Below, in pieces: positions 35,381 to 44,972 of a stretch of 64,000 nucleotides of DNA. Source of the DNA: Vibrio tubiashii. GTDB lineage: Bacteria > Pseudomonadota > Gammaproteobacteria > Enterobacterales > Vibrionaceae. The position numbers and the translations under genes were made by a program. Location of the stretch: positions 1,364,001 through 1,428,000 of the forward strand of contig NZ_CP117029.1 of assembly GCF_028551255.1 (NCBI RefSeq). The letters are read 5' to 3'. The first letter of the stretch is position 1; each line of letters starts with the position of its first letter. Under the pieces are notes generated by a model. The model saw only the letters and a list, made by a program, of their open reading frames with translations. It did no database searches and had not been told where the DNA came from.

Positions 35381-36379
35381 TTATTTTTCGGAGAAAGCGT
35401 TCGCAATGTCCCAGCAAAGACGAGCGGCTAACCGGGCGGTTTGGCTGTCTACGTCATAGGTCGGGTTGTACTCTGCGATATCTGCGATCACCAGTTTTTG
35501 TTTGTAATGTAAGATTCTGTCGATAAAAGGAGCGAGTATATCTATGCTGACTCCTCTGGCTGCTGGCGCGCTAACGCCGGGAGCGGTTGCAGCTGGGAAA
35601 ACATCTAAATCAATGGTGAGATAGATGTAATCGCAGTTGTCGATAAAGTGCTGCAACTGAGTAAGGTGATAATTATGATTTAAGTGCGCCAGGTCTTTGT
35701 CTTCGATATACCAAACGCCAAGTTCGTCAGCGCGTTGGAAAAGAGCCTCGGTATTGCTTGCTCGGCTGACACCTAGGCAGGCGTAATGGAATGGCCAGTC
35801 TTTTTTGGCGCAGTAGTGCTGAATCTGATTAAACGGTGTCCCCGAGCTAGGTTTGATTTCCGTCTGCTCACTCTCAAACGCTCTTAAGTCGAAATGAGCG
35901 TCAAAGTTAATGATGCCAATCTTTGGCGGCTTCGCAGGATTAAGGTACTCAAAATATTGCGCCAAGCCCTGAAATGATGCCCATGCAACTTCATGACCTC
36001 CACCTAAAGTGATAACCGGTGTGGATTTAAGCGCTGTTGTAATCACGTTGGCACAGTGAGATTGGCTTTGTTCTAGTTGGTCGTCATCGCAGACAACGTT
36101 GCCCAGATCAATCAATGCACTTTCTCTATGCCAAGCCATGTTTGCCAGTGCGCGGCGAATCAAATCTGGCGCTCTTTTCGCACCAATGCGCCCTTTGTTA
36201 CGTGCAACTCCCGCATCACTGCAGAAACCAAGCAAGCTAACGGCATTTCGATAGGGCTGAAGCTCATCGACTTGGATCTGTTTGATGACATGATGGACAC
36301 GCTTTCCTAACGCACCATCTTCTACATCGTGACGACCTTGCCAATGAAATTCTTGGTTGGTGGTTAATTGATTAGACAT
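35381..36379 (-). CDS. hutG: Formimidoylglutamase
   Basis: A 332-residue ureohydrolase (arginase fold) that converts N-formimidoyl-glutamate to glutamate and formamide, the last step of this hut route. Mn ligands are in [18 protein letters not shown] and [24 protein letters not shown] take ATG 36379, with GGAGAG upstream; the frame opens 15 codons earlier inside hutI. It overlaps the hutI stop by 8 bases, so the two are coupled. Confidence 0.93.
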   Translation of the reverse strand: MSNQLTTNQEFHWQGRHDVEDGALGKRVHHVIKQIQVDELQPYRNAVSLLGFCSDAGVARNKGRIGAKRAPDLIRRALANMAWHRESALIDLGNVVCDDDQLEQSQSHCANVITTALKSTPVITLGGGHEVAWASFQGLAQYFEYLNPAKPPKIGIINFDAHFDLRAFESEQTEIKPSSGTPFNQIQHYCAKKDWPFHYACLGVSRASNTEALFQRADELGVWYIEDKDLAHLNHNYHLTQLQHFIDNCDYIYLTIDLDVFPAATAPGVSAPAARGVSIDILAPFIDRILHYKQKLVIADIAEYNPTYDVDSQTARLAARLCWDIANAFSEK

Positions 36380-37598
36380 GATCGAGCTCTCCAGCGACAA
36401 GGCGCGCCGATAATCTTGGCGCACCTTGGAAATAGCTAAACTCGGCAGGGTGAGTCACATCCCAGATTGCGAGATCAGCATCAAACCCTTGTTTTATCTG
36501 ACCTCTGTTCTCACCAAAACCGATGGCTTGAGCTGCATGATTGGTTACGCCACGTAAGGTTTCTTCTGGTGTTAATCCAAATAACGTGCAACCCATATTC
36601 ATCATCATAGTCAAGTCTGCAAATGGTGATGTGCCAGGGTTCAAATCAGTCGCAATTGCCATTGGTATTTTGTGCTGACGTAGTAACTCTATAGGCGGTA
36701 ACTGTGTCTCTCTTAGAAAGTAGAATGCACCGGGAAGCAGAGTGGCTACGGTATTCGACTGAGCCAACGCAAGAACGCCATTTTCATCTAAAAACTCGAT
36801 GTGATCAGCGGATAAACCATTGTATTTTGCAGTCAACGCCGTGCCACCTAAATTAGACAGTTGCTCGGTGTGTCCTTTAATTGCCAGTCCATTATCAATC
36901 GCAGCTTGATAGACTTTTTCCGTTTGAGCCAAATTGAAACCGATAGACTCACAGAAAACATCGACACTCGTCGCGAGATTCTCTTGGGCGGCCGCAGGGA
37001 TTATCTCTTGGCAGACCAGTTCAATGTAATTGTCAGCGCGACCTGAATACTCAGGGGGAAGAGCGTGTGCGGCCAGTAACGTTGTAGAGACACGGATCTT
37101 TCTGTGTGCTTCCAACGCCTTCGCTGCCCGAAGCATTTTAAGTTCGTCATTAAGGGTCAATCCATAACCAGATTTCACTTCGACCGAAGTGACACCGGAT
37201 TGAATTAGGCCGTCCAAACGTGGTAATGCCAATTCCGTGAGTTGTTGTTCACTTGCTTCACGAGTCGCACGTACTGTAGAGAGAATGCCACCGCCTTGTT
37301 TTGCGATTTCTTGATACGGAACACCTTGGAGGCGCTTTTCGAATTCGTCGGCGCGGCTGCCTGCGAAGATCAGGTGGGTATGGCAATCAATAAAGCCCGG
37401 AGTGACGAGCTTACCTTTACAGTCATAGCAGTTAACAGAAGTGCTTAGCTCACTGCTTAACGGTTCTTGCGTAATCGACTGAATGCGTCCGTCTTTGATA
37501 TAGATATTGCAAAGCGGTGACACTGAGTAACCGTCGCTCCCTTCAGTCATTGAGACTATCTTTGCATTTACTAATATCAAGTCGCTTGTAAGGCTCAT
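36372..37598 (-). CDS. hutI: Imidazolonepropionase
   Basis: A 408-residue amidohydrolase-superfamily enzyme that opens imidazolone propionate to N-formimidoyl-glutamate, the third step of histidine breakdown. Metal ligands are in [10 protein letters not shown] (H-x-H), KGHTEQLSN and the late [11 protein letters not shown]sp. The preceding 107 bp contain a perfect 10-base HutC-type palindrome at 37619-37628. It is the first structural gene of hutI-G-H-U. Confidence 0.95.
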   Translation of the reverse strand: MSLTSDLILVNAKIVSMTEGSDGYSVSPLCNIYIKDGRIQSITQEPLSSELSTSVNCYDCKGKLVTPGFIDCHTHLIFAGSRADEFEKRLQGVPYQEIAKQGGGILSTVRATREASEQQLTELALPRLDGLIQSGVTSVEVKSGYGLTLNDELKMLRAAKALEAHRKIRVSTTLLAAHALPPEYSGRADNYIELVCQEIIPAAAQENLATSVDVFCESIGFNLAQTEKVYQAAIDNGLAIKGHTEQLSNLGGTALTAKYNGLSADHIEFLDENGVLALAQSNTVATLLPGAFYFLRETQLPPIELLRQHKIPMAIATDLNPGTSPFADLTMMMNMGCTLFGLTPEETLRGVTNHAAQAIGFGENRGQIKQGFDADLAIWDVTHPAEFSYFQGAPRLSARLVAGELDHV

Positions 37599-37618
37599 AA
37601 TCTATACTCGAATTTAAA

Positions 37619-37628
37619 TGTATATACA
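37619..37628. promoter_or_regulatory. HutC-type operator in front of hutI
   Basis: The perfect palindrome TGTATATACA lies 20 bases upstream of the hutI start. It matches the core of HutC operators described in other gammaproteobacteria, and hutC is the adjacent gene. I infer repression relieved by urocanate. Confidence 0.7.
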
Positions 37629-37705
37629 AATATAGGTTCAAGTATAGATTTTGATCAAGTCTAATGTTGCGAAAATGTGATCAGTAAAAAGTATGAAATG
37701 CTATA

Positions 37706-38416
37706 TCAAAGAAGAACTTTAGAGCTTAATTTGTATCTAGCCCCAGGATGATAGAGTAATGCAGTGCTAACAAGCTTATCTTCACTCCATGTACGTCGAT
37801 TAAGCAGCAAACACGGCTCATTGACTCCTAGGCGAAGTGCAGAACGCACGGATTCATCTGCGACAATGGCCTCGACGGTGTGTTCAATAGCACTTAACGG
37901 GCAGTTTTCAGAAAGATATTGGTTGGGTGTGATTTGTGAAAAATCTTGCTGCAGGTAGCTAGGAGCGTAGCTTGCATTTACCCAGCGAATTTCTAGCTGA
38001 ATAGGGGATTTGTCTTCAAAGTGAATGATTTCACTGTAGAAAACTGAACTTCCCAACATGACGCCCAACTTCATTGCAACATTGTCATCAGCAGAAAGGG
38101 CGACTTGCTTGATAACCTTACTGCTGTAGGATTTACCTCGTTGTTCAACTTCTTTAGCGATATTGCGGATATCAAGAAGAGGGGATTCTGCTTTATCATC
38201 AGGTGCGCAAACAAAGGTGCCTAAACGTGGTCGCCTCACTAATCTACCTTCAGACACCAAATCTCGAATCGCCTTATTTACCGTCATCCTACTCACGTTA
38301 AACTGCTTGGTCAGTTCAAGTTCAGTAGTAATTCGATGACCGACAGGCCAAAAACCCTGCTCGATTTGTTCAGTGATGTAAGTTTTGATCTGTAAGTAAA
38401 GAGGCGAATTGCTCAT
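37706..38416 (-). CDS. hutC: GntR-family repressor of histidine utilisation
   Basis: A 236-residue GntR/HutC-subfamily regulator. The N-terminal winged helix (residues about 5-70) reads YLQIKTYITEQIEQGFWPVG, then TELELTKQFNVSRMTVNKAIRDL and RRPRLGTFV. The C-terminal UTRA ligand-binding domain includes SVFYSEIIHFEDKSPIQLEIRWV and LLLNRRTW. It is expected to bind urocanate and control the hut genes. ATG 38416 is preferred over an upstream in-frame start. It lies on the same strand immediately upstream of hutI. Confidence 0.92.
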   Translation of the reverse strand: MSNSPLYLQIKTYITEQIEQGFWPVGHRITTELELTKQFNVSRMTVNKAIRDLVSEGRLVRRPRLGTFVCAPDDKAESPLLDIRNIAKEVEQRGKSYSSKVIKQVALSADDNVAMKLGVMLGSSVFYSEIIHFEDKSPIQLEIRWVNASYAPSYLQQDFSQITPNQYLSENCPLSAIEHTVEAIVADESVRSALRLGVNEPCLLLNRRTWSEDKLVSTALLYHPGARYKLSSKVLL

Positions 38417-38439
38417 AATGTTCTGACTTCTTATTTGAC

Positions 38440-38457
38440 TATACAAATGGTTATACA
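38440..38457. promoter_or_regulatory. Possible HutC autoregulatory half-sites
   Basis: Two TGTATA half-sites (minus strand) at 38440-38445 and 38452-38457 in direct orientation, just upstream of hutC. They match the arms of the TGTATATACA operator, so autoregulation is plausible. Confidence 0.4.
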
Positions 38458-38605
38458 TTTAGTGGATAAATGCAAGGTTCTAGGCAGTATGTGACCCTAA
38501 ATTGGCGAGTTTCGCACGTTTTTAATCAGACTTAGCCACAAAGGTCTTGCTATATAGTTGGCAACAAGCAAAATCATCAATGCAATAGAATCATAAGGAT
38601 AAAAT

Positions 38606-39349
38606 ATGTTTGGAAAGTTAAAAGCTTCATTAGGAATTGGCGCGGCAAAAGTAGACACAGTGCTAGAAAGTATGACTGTCTTTCAGGGAGATACACTGAG
38701 GGGAACCGTACATATTCAAGGCGGTGATGTGGAGCAGCAGATCGACGCGATCAATCTAAAGCTGTGTACCGAGATGAAAGTAGAGAGCGACGAAAGCACC
38801 AGCTACCAAGATTTCATCTTAGCTAAGCTTCAAGCTGTTCAGCCATTTGTTATCCAACCTAATGAGACTAAACAGGTTCCTTTTGAATTGCGCTTGGACG
38901 ACGAGACTCCAATCACAGCATTGAATGCTCTGAAGAATCAATGTCATGTTTGGTTAGAAACAACGTTAGACATCGATTTTGCGATTGACCCTAAAGACCG
39001 TGATTTTGTTGAAGTCAAACCATTGCCTGTGGTTGCCAAGATACTATCTGCTATCGAGCAAGCAGGATTTGGTATGGTTAAAGCGGATGTTGAAAAAGGT
39101 TTCTTACGTGGTGGTAACTTCTCTTCGAAATCAGGTTGCTATCAGGAAATTGAGTTCCGTAATAGTGGCTTTATTAACAAAAAAGAGATCGAACTGTCGT
39201 TTATTCTTGATGGTGGGGTTGTGCACTGTTTAGCAGAGGTAGATCGCTCGCTAAGTATGCGTGGCGACCAGTACATCTCTTTTTCGTTGAATCGAAATGC
39301 CCCTGATTCGGAGGTAGCTGCAGCGGTCAACCGCATTCTTTCGGTTTAA
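38606..39349 (+). CDS. Spo0M-family arrestin-like protein
   Basis: A 247-residue member of the Spo0M (sporulation-control) family, an arrestin-like beta-sandwich fold found also in non-sporulating bacteria. Family marks are the opening FGKLKASLGIGAAKVDTVLE, FQGDTLRGTVHIQGG, QAGFGMVKADVEKGFLRGG and EIEFRNSGF. No export signal is seen, so it is cytoplasmic. Its role in vibrios is unknown. ATAAGGATAAAAT precedes ATG 38606, and the stop overlaps the convergent DUF3187 gene by 4 bases. Confidence 0.88.
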   Translation: MFGKLKASLGIGAAKVDTVLESMTVFQGDTLRGTVHIQGGDVEQQIDAINLKLCTEMKVESDESTSYQDFILAKLQAVQPFVIQPNETKQVPFELRLDDETPITALNALKNQCHVWLETTLDIDFAIDPKDRDFVEVKPLPVVAKILSAIEQAGFGMVKADVEKGFLRGGNFSSKSGCYQEIEFRNSGFINKKEIELSFILDGGVVHCLAEVDRSLSMRGDQYISFSLNRNAPDSEVAAAVNRILSV

Positions 39350-40320
39350 ACGGCTGAGCCAAAGCGATAGCGGAACGCAACGCCAAAAGCGATGTCGGTA
39401 CTGTTATCCGCGTGGAACATGTTCTCCACCAAGGTAATTTCAACCGCTGCATTTTTGAGTGTATAGCGGTAGCCGTAGGTAAACTCGGTGGAGGGTTTTG
39501 AAAATTCTCCGCCATCATCCAATAGGCCTTGATGCGAAGCTAGCTGACCAATAAAAGTATGATTTTCAAACCACTCATAGCGATAGCTGATGCCAATTGT
39601 CCATGTAGAATCACGGTAGGGCATTTGAGTAAAGTCTGTGGGAGTGTCTCTAAATGTTAAAGCAGCGGTAGCGTCCAGTGCATGCTTTTCTCGCACGTAA
39701 CCATAATTCACCTGTATGCTCTGCTCAAAATCTGACGCGCTGAAGAGGCCATTGTCGGTGTCGTTGTAGTAGAGTGACAAACCTACGGATACACCATGAT
39801 GGTCATTCGCAAACGCTTGATACTGTACATACCCTGTCACAGCGCTGCTCAAAGTTTTGCTACGAAACCCTTCCTCTTGTACGCCGTACTCTGGCATATC
39901 GATAACAAATCGGTTCCGCTCTACGTCTTGACGTCCATTTTGGTCAATACCGACAAAATCATGAAAGGCAATAGTGGGTTTATCTAGATGGTTGTTGGCA
40001 GCAAAGTTCCAACGATATTGGAGGTCGATTTGCCAATTTGTGTCAAGTTGCCATTTGCTACCAATCGCAATCTGGTTTTGGTAATAATCGAGTTCATAGG
40101 TGGCAGTCACTGCCCAAATACTGGAAATGGTTCCTGAGCCATAAACTTCATATTCATTGCTGTCTAAAGAGAATCCAGAGCGTAGCTGGGGGGAGTGGAC
40201 ATTGGTATGAAGAGGCGACTGTGTATAGCTTTGTAGAGGTCCGTATCCATCATCGGCTGAGGCATGATTTATCGTTAGCAAAACGATCATGCTGATCAAG
40301 AACCAGAGCTTCCCTCCCAT
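39346..40320 (-). CDS. DUF3187-type outer-membrane protein
   Basis: A 324-residue protein with a signal peptide (FLISMIVLLTINHASA, cleaved near residue 22) and many alternating-residue beta strands (for example WAVTATYELDYYQ, WQIDLQYRWNFA). It ends in an aromatic strand FGVAFRYRF, as in outer-membrane barrels. I place it in DUF3187. ATG 40320 follows a good TTGGAGG; the frame opens four codons earlier. It is transcribed convergently with the Spo0M gene. Confidence 0.78.
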   Translation of the reverse strand: MGGKLWFLISMIVLLTINHASADDGYGPLQSYTQSPLHTNVHSPQLRSGFSLDSNEYEVYGSGTISSIWAVTATYELDYYQNQIAIGSKWQLDTNWQIDLQYRWNFAANNHLDKPTIAFHDFVGIDQNGRQDVERNRFVIDMPEYGVQEEGFRSKTLSSAVTGYVQYQAFANDHHGVSVGLSLYYNDTDNGLFSASDFEQSIQVNYGYVREKHALDATAALTFRDTPTDFTQMPYRDSTWTIGISYRYEWFENHTFIGQLASHQGLLDDGGEFSKPSTEFTYGYRYTLKNAAVEITLVENMFHADNSTDIAFGVAFRYRFGSAV

Positions 40321-40393
40321 TGTCGCCTCCAACTATATTATTATCTATTTGATAGAAATATAGTTTAAGAGGCGAGGCTTTGCTAAATCGAAA

Positions 40394-40419
40394 GGCTTAC
40401 CTGAGTTTACAGGTAAGCC
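40394..40419 (-). terminator. Rho-independent terminator of the RelV-like gene
   Basis: A perfect 10 bp stem GGCTTACCTG/CAGGTAAGCC, followed on the minus strand by TTTCGATTT. Confidence 0.8.
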
Positions 40420-40427
40420 CAGTAAGG

Positions 40428-41201
40428 TTAAGCGGCGCTTAGGTGAGTCGTGATGTATGGCAACCAAGCATTTTGGTACAGCTCTTTAGATTCACTACGC
40501 ATATTGCGAATCTGTGCGGTTTCAAACTCGTTGTAGTCACGACCTTCTATCGCAGCGGCGCGTTCGATTTTCTGAATACGCTCGTAGATGTCATGCTCAG
40601 GACCACTTTTCACATCTGCAATCGCTTTTAGATGAAGCTGTACTTCAGCAACTAAATTTGTTTTAGGCAGTTGGACGAGTACGTTTAAGTCGCGGTATCC
40701 AGATTCCGCTGGCTTCTTAAAGCGGTTTTTGACTTTAACAATGGTTGTCTCGCGGTTAAGTACTTCATAGGCAGACATCAGGCTTTCAATGTCGTCAGCG
40801 ACAATAGTTGCACGGGCTAGGTCGGTAATTCGCTCTGTTTGACCATCAAGTTCATAAGCAATCTTTTCTTTAGCACGGTCAGACGATTTAACACCCGCGA
40901 AGTAAGATTCTGTTGAAGTCAGTAGAGCCGTACTTTTACAGATGGTCTCTAGCTCTGCTTGAGCTTGATGGGCTTTGCTATAAAGTACGTCGAAATCAGT
41001 GTATGGCTGAAGTGGAGTGGTCGACATTGACTTAATGCCGTAAAGGCCGCTTAGGTTATGTTTGAATGCTTTGGAACACACTTCGTTCTGGTTGGTAGAA
41101 CGGTTTTCCTCGTTACCCGGCGCGGTTGGAATAGCAGCAAATGCAGGGGCACGGCTGAGCATTAGAAGCATCAGGGCCGTAGTTCGCAAAAATAGGCTCA
41201 T
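40428..41201 (-). CDS. relV: RelV-type small alarmone synthetase with signal-like N-terminus
   Basis: A 257-residue single-domain RelA/SpoT synthetase, the size of Vibrio RelV. Synthetase signatures are ITDLARATIV (D127), SGYRDLNVLVQL (Y169) and VAEVQLHLKAI (E186, Q188). No HD hydrolase or TGS/ACT domain is present. The first 22 residues form a convincing signal peptide: basic start, hydrophobic TTALMLLMLS, and an APAFA/A cleavage site. Two Cys (42, 88) lie in the next 70 residues. A (p)ppGpp synthase would need cytoplasmic GTP and ATP, so the export signal is puzzling. It may act as a membrane anchor or be processed. Confidence 0.85.
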   Translation of the reverse strand: MSLFLRTTALMLLMLSRAPAFAAIPTAPGNEENRSTNQNEVCSKAFKHNLSGLYGIKSMSTTPLQPYTDFDVLYSKAHQAQAELETICKSTALLTSTESYFAGVKSSDRAKEKIAYELDGQTERITDLARATIVADDIESLMSAYEVLNRETTIVKVKNRFKKPAESGYRDLNVLVQLPKTNLVAEVQLHLKAIADVKSGPEHDIYERIQKIERAAAIEGRDYNEFETAQIRNMRSESKELYQNAWLPYITTHLSAA

Positions 41202-41324
41202 TCACTCTCCTTAGATGTGTAGGGCTTAGCTAAAAAGGTGTCGAAAAAAGTTTCAATCACTAGCGCTACTCATCTCTACATAGTTAATGGGGGCAATTTG
41301 TGCGATTCCAATCGCTTTCCCGTC

Positions 41325-41350
41325 GACTGTTCATAAAAGTTTGAACAGTC
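41325..41350. repeat. Inverted repeat in the relV-tpm intergenic region
   Basis: A perfect 9-base inverted repeat, GACTGTTCA/TGAACAGTC, with an 8-base spacer. It sits in the 338 bp divergent region 41202-41539. No T tract follows on either side, so it is more likely an operator or a hairpin in the relV leader than a terminator. I see nothing else definite in this intergenic region. Confidence 0.5.
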
Positions 41351-41539
41351 TCGCATTTCCTTTGCGTTTAGTTAGAGTGCAACCCTTATTAAAGGTTCAT
41401 CCTCTATTTGTAACCAAGTATATCTATAGAAAATGAACCTAATCTGAATGAAGTTTTAAGATTCGAATCGTTGAGGGGATACCACTTAGCTTTACTTTCC
41501 GATAGGCTATGCGTCACAAGTCAGTCACAGAGAAAGAAA

Positions 41540-42190
41540 ATGAAAGACCCAGAATTTTGGCACGGTAAATGGGCGGCAAACCAGATTGGTTTTCACCTAG
41601 AGGACGTTAATCCGCTACTGATTAAATATTGGCAGGAAACGAATCCAAGCCAAGAAGACAACGTATTTGTCCCTTTGTGTGGCAAGTCAGAAGACTTGGT
41701 ATGGCTGGCAACGAAACACTCTGATGTGCAGGGGGTAGAGTTAAGTAATATTGCCGTGCGTGCTTTCTTTGCAGAACATTTTTACACGCCAATGGTGATG
41801 CCGATTAATGGTCAGCATGAACTGTTTCAATTCGATGAGCTATCAATCTATGTCGGTGACTACTTTACTGCGCCAATCAAGCCAGTTGATATCGTTTATG
41901 ATCGTGCCTCTCTCATTGCTTTGCCAAAAGAAATGCGAGTGCAATACGTCGAAAAGATTAAGTCGCTCCTTAAACCCGGTGGGCGTATTTTGCTGGTTAC
42001 TCTCGATTATGATCAAGAGCTGATGCCAGGGCCTCCATTTGCTGTCCCTGAATCTGAGGTGAGAGCGCTGTACGAGGGTTACAAGATCACTAAGCTAGAG
42101 AGCAATGAAGACGCTGAGAAGCATCCTAAGATTGCTAAACATGAATCTGCTCGATTCGTTGAAGAAGTTTACTTGATTGAAGCGGTTTAA
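41540..42190 (+). CDS. tpm: Thiopurine S-methyltransferase
   Basis: A 216-residue SAM-dependent TPMT. Hallmarks are the opening [37 protein letters not shown] (SAM-binding loop), [12 protein letters not shown] and [13 protein letters not shown]. In bacteria this enzyme methylates thiols and has been linked to selenium and tellurium detoxification. ATG 41540 gives the family N-terminus; the frame is open 23 codons further upstream without support. A terminator follows at 42204. Confidence 0.93.
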   Translation: MKDPEFWHGKWAANQIGFHLEDVNPLLIKYWQETNPSQEDNVFVPLCGKSEDLVWLATKHSDVQGVELSNIAVRAFFAEHFYTPMVMPINGQHELFQFDELSIYVGDYFTAPIKPVDIVYDRASLIALPKEMRVQYVEKIKSLLKPGGRILLVTLDYDQELMPGPPFAVPESEVRALYEGYKITKLESNEDAEKHPKIAKHESARFVEEVYLIEAV

Positions 42191-42203
42191 ATTTATGATA
42201 AAC

Positions 42204-42237
42204 AAAGGCTTGGTCATTTCAAATGACCAAGCCTTTT
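42204..42237. terminator. Bidirectional terminator
   Basis: A long AAAGGCTTGGTCATTT/AAATGACCAAGCCTTT stem between the convergent tpm and purT genes. Confidence 0.9.
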
Positions 42238-42254
42238 AGTTTCGATAAAACGAT

Positions 42255-43430
42255 TTAGTAAATGATTTTTACTTTATCTGCGCTTTGTTTAGCGTCTTCA
42301 ATCGCTTGCTCTACAGAATCACGTCGAGTTATCGCGACCCCTAAACGGCGACGGCCATCAATATCTGGTTTGCCAAATAGTCGAAGCTGAGTTTGTGGCG
42401 CAGCCAACGCATCCGCTAGGCCTTCGAAGCGAATATCGGTCGATGTTCCTTGCCCTAAAATAACGGCCGAGGCTGCTGGGCCGTACTGAGTAATCCCAGC
42501 GATTGGCATACCTGTAAATGCACGAACATGTAGAGCGAACTCAGAACTGTCTTGTGACATTAGGGTGACGAGACCAGTATCGTGTGGACGAGGTGAAACT
42601 TCGTTGAAGATAACCGTGTCGCCTTTGACAAACAGCTCAACTCCAAAGATGCCGTAACCACCAAGTGCATTCACCACTTTACCCGCAGCGTCTTGGGCAG
42701 CGGCTAGCGCGTTGTCTGTCATGATTTGTGGTTGCCAAGATTCACGGTAGTCTCCATCTTCCTGACGATGACCAATTGGGGCACAGAAATGTACACCATC
42801 AACAGCGCGAACGGTGAGCAAAGTGATCTCGTAATCGAAATCAATAAACCCTTCTACAATAACGCGACCTGCTCCAGTACGTCCGCCTTCTTGTGCATAG
42901 TTCCAAGCTTTATCAATATCTTCAGCGCTCTTAAGCACACTCTGGCCTTTACCTGAAGAACTCATGACCGGTTTACATACACAAGGCACACCAACTGCTT
43001 CTACTGCGGCAACAAACTCTTCATAACTGTCTGCAAAGCGATAAGGGGAAGTCGTTAAACTTAACTCTTCTGCGGCTAAGCGACGGATCCCTTCACGGTT
43101 CATTGTTAGCTTTGTTGCCTTCGCTGTAGGCACGACATTCAAGCCTTGAGCTTCTAATTCTACTAACGTATCGGTTGCGATGGCTTCAATTTCAGGGACG
43201 ACATAATCGGGCTGTTCTTTTTCGATGATAGCCTGTAGCGCGTCTCCATCAAGCATATCTAATGTATAGCTGCGATGGGCAACCTGCATAGCTGGTGCAT
43301 TTTCGTAACGATCGCATGCGATCACTTCAAGACCAAGGCGTTGGCATTCGATGGCGACTTCTTTACCGAGTTCACCTGAGCCAAGGAGCAGAACGCGAGT
43401 TGCATGATTTGCTGTTGCAGTACCGAACAT
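42255..43430 (-). CDS. purT: Formate-dependent GAR transformylase (PurT)
   Basis: A 391-residue ATP-grasp enzyme that formylates glycinamide ribonucleotide with formate and ATP in purine synthesis. Visible marks are [17 protein letters not shown] (N-terminal nucleotide fold), [14 protein letters not shown] (ATP-grasp glycine loop), [23 protein letters not shown] (Mg ligands) and the [16 protein letters not shown] ending. ATG 43430 is chosen because it gives the normal 390-residue length; the frame runs 41 codons further upstream. A PurR operator lies 64 bases upstream. Confidence 0.96.
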   Translation of the reverse strand: MFGTATANHATRVLLLGSGELGKEVAIECQRLGLEVIACDRYENAPAMQVAHRSYTLDMLDGDALQAIIEKEQPDYVVPEIEAIATDTLVELEAQGLNVVPTAKATKLTMNREGIRRLAAEELSLTTSPYRFADSYEEFVAAVEAVGVPCVCKPVMSSSGKGQSVLKSAEDIDKAWNYAQEGGRTGAGRVIVEGFIDFDYEITLLTVRAVDGVHFCAPIGHRQEDGDYRESWQPQIMTDNALAAAQDAAGKVVNALGGYGIFGVELFVKGDTVIFNEVSPRPHDTGLVTLMSQDSSEFALHVRAFTGMPIAGITQYGPAASAVILGQGTSTDIRFEGLADALAAPQTQLRLFGKPDIDGRRRLGVAITRRDSVEQAIEDAKQSADKVKIIY

Positions 43431-43493
43431 AATTAACCCTAAAATGTAAGAGGAATAGAAGGTTTTGCGAGCATGATACTCATTGGAAAAAGA

Positions 43494-43511
43494 AAAGCAA
43501 ACGTTTGCTTT
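43494..43511. promoter_or_regulatory. PurR operator upstream of purT
   Basis: The perfect 18-base palindrome AAAGCAAACGTTTGCTTT contains the PurR core GCAAACGTTTGC. It is positioned to repress purT when hypoxanthine or guanine is plentiful. Confidence 0.85.
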
Positions 43512-43719
43512 GTGGTGTTTGGTGAATTTTAGTAGTGGAGTACTGCGAGACAAGAGCGATGAAAATTACGATTTCGACTATTTTCAACTTTTTTCAACTT
43601 TCTTACCGCTTTTTGGGTGTTTATTGAGCAATTGCAATCACTTATTACGTAAATACTCAGCTTTAGAGTTATAATCACTAACAATAATCAACTCTAATAA
43701 GAATACGGCTACTAACTTA

Positions 43720-44925
43720 ATGCAGTTCGACCCAGAAAAATCCATAAAAATACCAATCGGTACGTTGACCGTTGGTATGTTTGTGACTGCAATTGAAGAC
43801 AGTAAACGCGTCAATCTCGCCAATGCGGGGCGTGTACCGTCTGAGCAAGCAGTCAAACAGCTTGTTAAAAATGGAGTTAAATTTGCTTGGGTAGACAAGG
43901 AGTTGTCAGTAAAAGGGAGTGTTTTTAAACCCGTTAAGGTTGTGGAAGACATAGACCCACCACAAGAAGTTTCAACACCAGTGAAGCGGAAAAAGGTGAG
44001 CCGATTTTCACAGCAGAAGAAAGCGCAGAAAATCATCAAAGAAGCGAAAGGGCTGGCTAATAGAATCCTGACGCAAACGTTTGAAGGTAAGCCAATACAT
44101 GTCTCTGAGTTGGATGATCTCGCAGACGACATGATCGAGTCCGTGTTGCTTGACTCAGATGCATTGCATTGTGTGTCTGCGCTGCGTAATAAAGATGAAT
44201 ACTTACTTGAACACTCTGTCAACGTTGCGACTCTGCTCGTGACATTTGGTAAACATCTTGGCCTGCCGAAAGAGACGCTAAAACAAATGGCGATTGGGGG
44301 CATTATTCACGATGTTGGCAAAATTAAAGTTGATGATAAAGTTCTGCACAAACCTGCTCGGTTAACACCAGAAGAGTTTGAGCATATGAAGCTTCATCAG
44401 GTTTACGCGAAAGAGATCATCACAACGGTTACAGGTTTGAGTGATGTTAGCCGCGACGTTTGTTTGATGCATCATGAAAAACTCGATGGGAACGGCTATC
44501 CAGCGGGGCTAAAAGGTGATGAAATCCCTCTACACGGTCGTATGAGCTGCATCGTTGATATCTATGACGCGTTGACTGCCGATCGCTGTTACAAGCAAGG
44601 CATGAGCCCAGCAGAAGCGTTTAAAATACTCTTGAGCTTAACACCAAATCATTTAGATAAAGAGTTGGTGTACAAATTCATCAACTGTATTGGCGTTTTC
44701 CCTGTTGGGGCGTTGGTAGAGCTGAGTGATGGACGTGTAGGTATTGTTTGGACGTCGAATGCGCACGAGCCGCTAAAGCCAGAGATCAAGTGTTTCTACT
44801 CGCGTAAGTATCGTCGGTTTGTCGATGTAAGTTTTGTCGATATGAAAACAACCAAACTCACAATTAAAAAGGCTATAGCCCCTAGTCAGTTAGAAGTCGA
44901 CCCCAAACCGTTTTTCGATGTTTAA
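43720..44925 (+). CDS. DUF3391/HD-GYP c-di-GMP phosphodiesterase
   Basis: A 401-residue protein. The N-terminal DUF3391 domain (residues about 5-135; IPIGTLTVGMFVTAIED) is followed by an HD-GYP phosphodiesterase domain (about 150-330). The HD pair is at 197-198 (IIHDVGKIKV). HHEKLDGNGYP places GYP at 259-261, and DIYDALTADRCYK completes the metal site. All signature residues are intact, so hydrolysis of c-di-GMP (or related cyclic dinucleotides) is likely. It is monocistronic. Confidence 0.92.
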   Translation: MQFDPEKSIKIPIGTLTVGMFVTAIEDSKRVNLANAGRVPSEQAVKQLVKNGVKFAWVDKELSVKGSVFKPVKVVEDIDPPQEVSTPVKRKKVSRFSQQKKAQKIIKEAKGLANRILTQTFEGKPIHVSELDDLADDMIESVLLDSDALHCVSALRNKDEYLLEHSVNVATLLVTFGKHLGLPKETLKQMAIGGIIHDVGKIKVDDKVLHKPARLTPEEFEHMKLHQVYAKEIITTVTGLSDVSRDVCLMHHEKLDGNGYPAGLKGDEIPLHGRMSCIVDIYDALTADRCYKQGMSPAEAFKILLSLTPNHLDKELVYKFINCIGVFPVGALVELSDGRVGIVWTSNAHEPLKPEIKCFYSRKYRRFVDVSFVDMKTTKLTIKKAIAPSQLEVDPKPFFDV

Positions 44926-44942
44926 CCCCGAATTGATACAAG

Positions 44943-44966
44943 AAAAGGCGCTAATTTAGCGCCTTT
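44943..44966. terminator. Bidirectional terminator
   Basis: An AAAAGGCGCTAA/TTAGCGCCTTT stem between the convergent HD-GYP and cdd genes. Confidence 0.85.
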
Positions 44967-44972
44967 CTCAGT

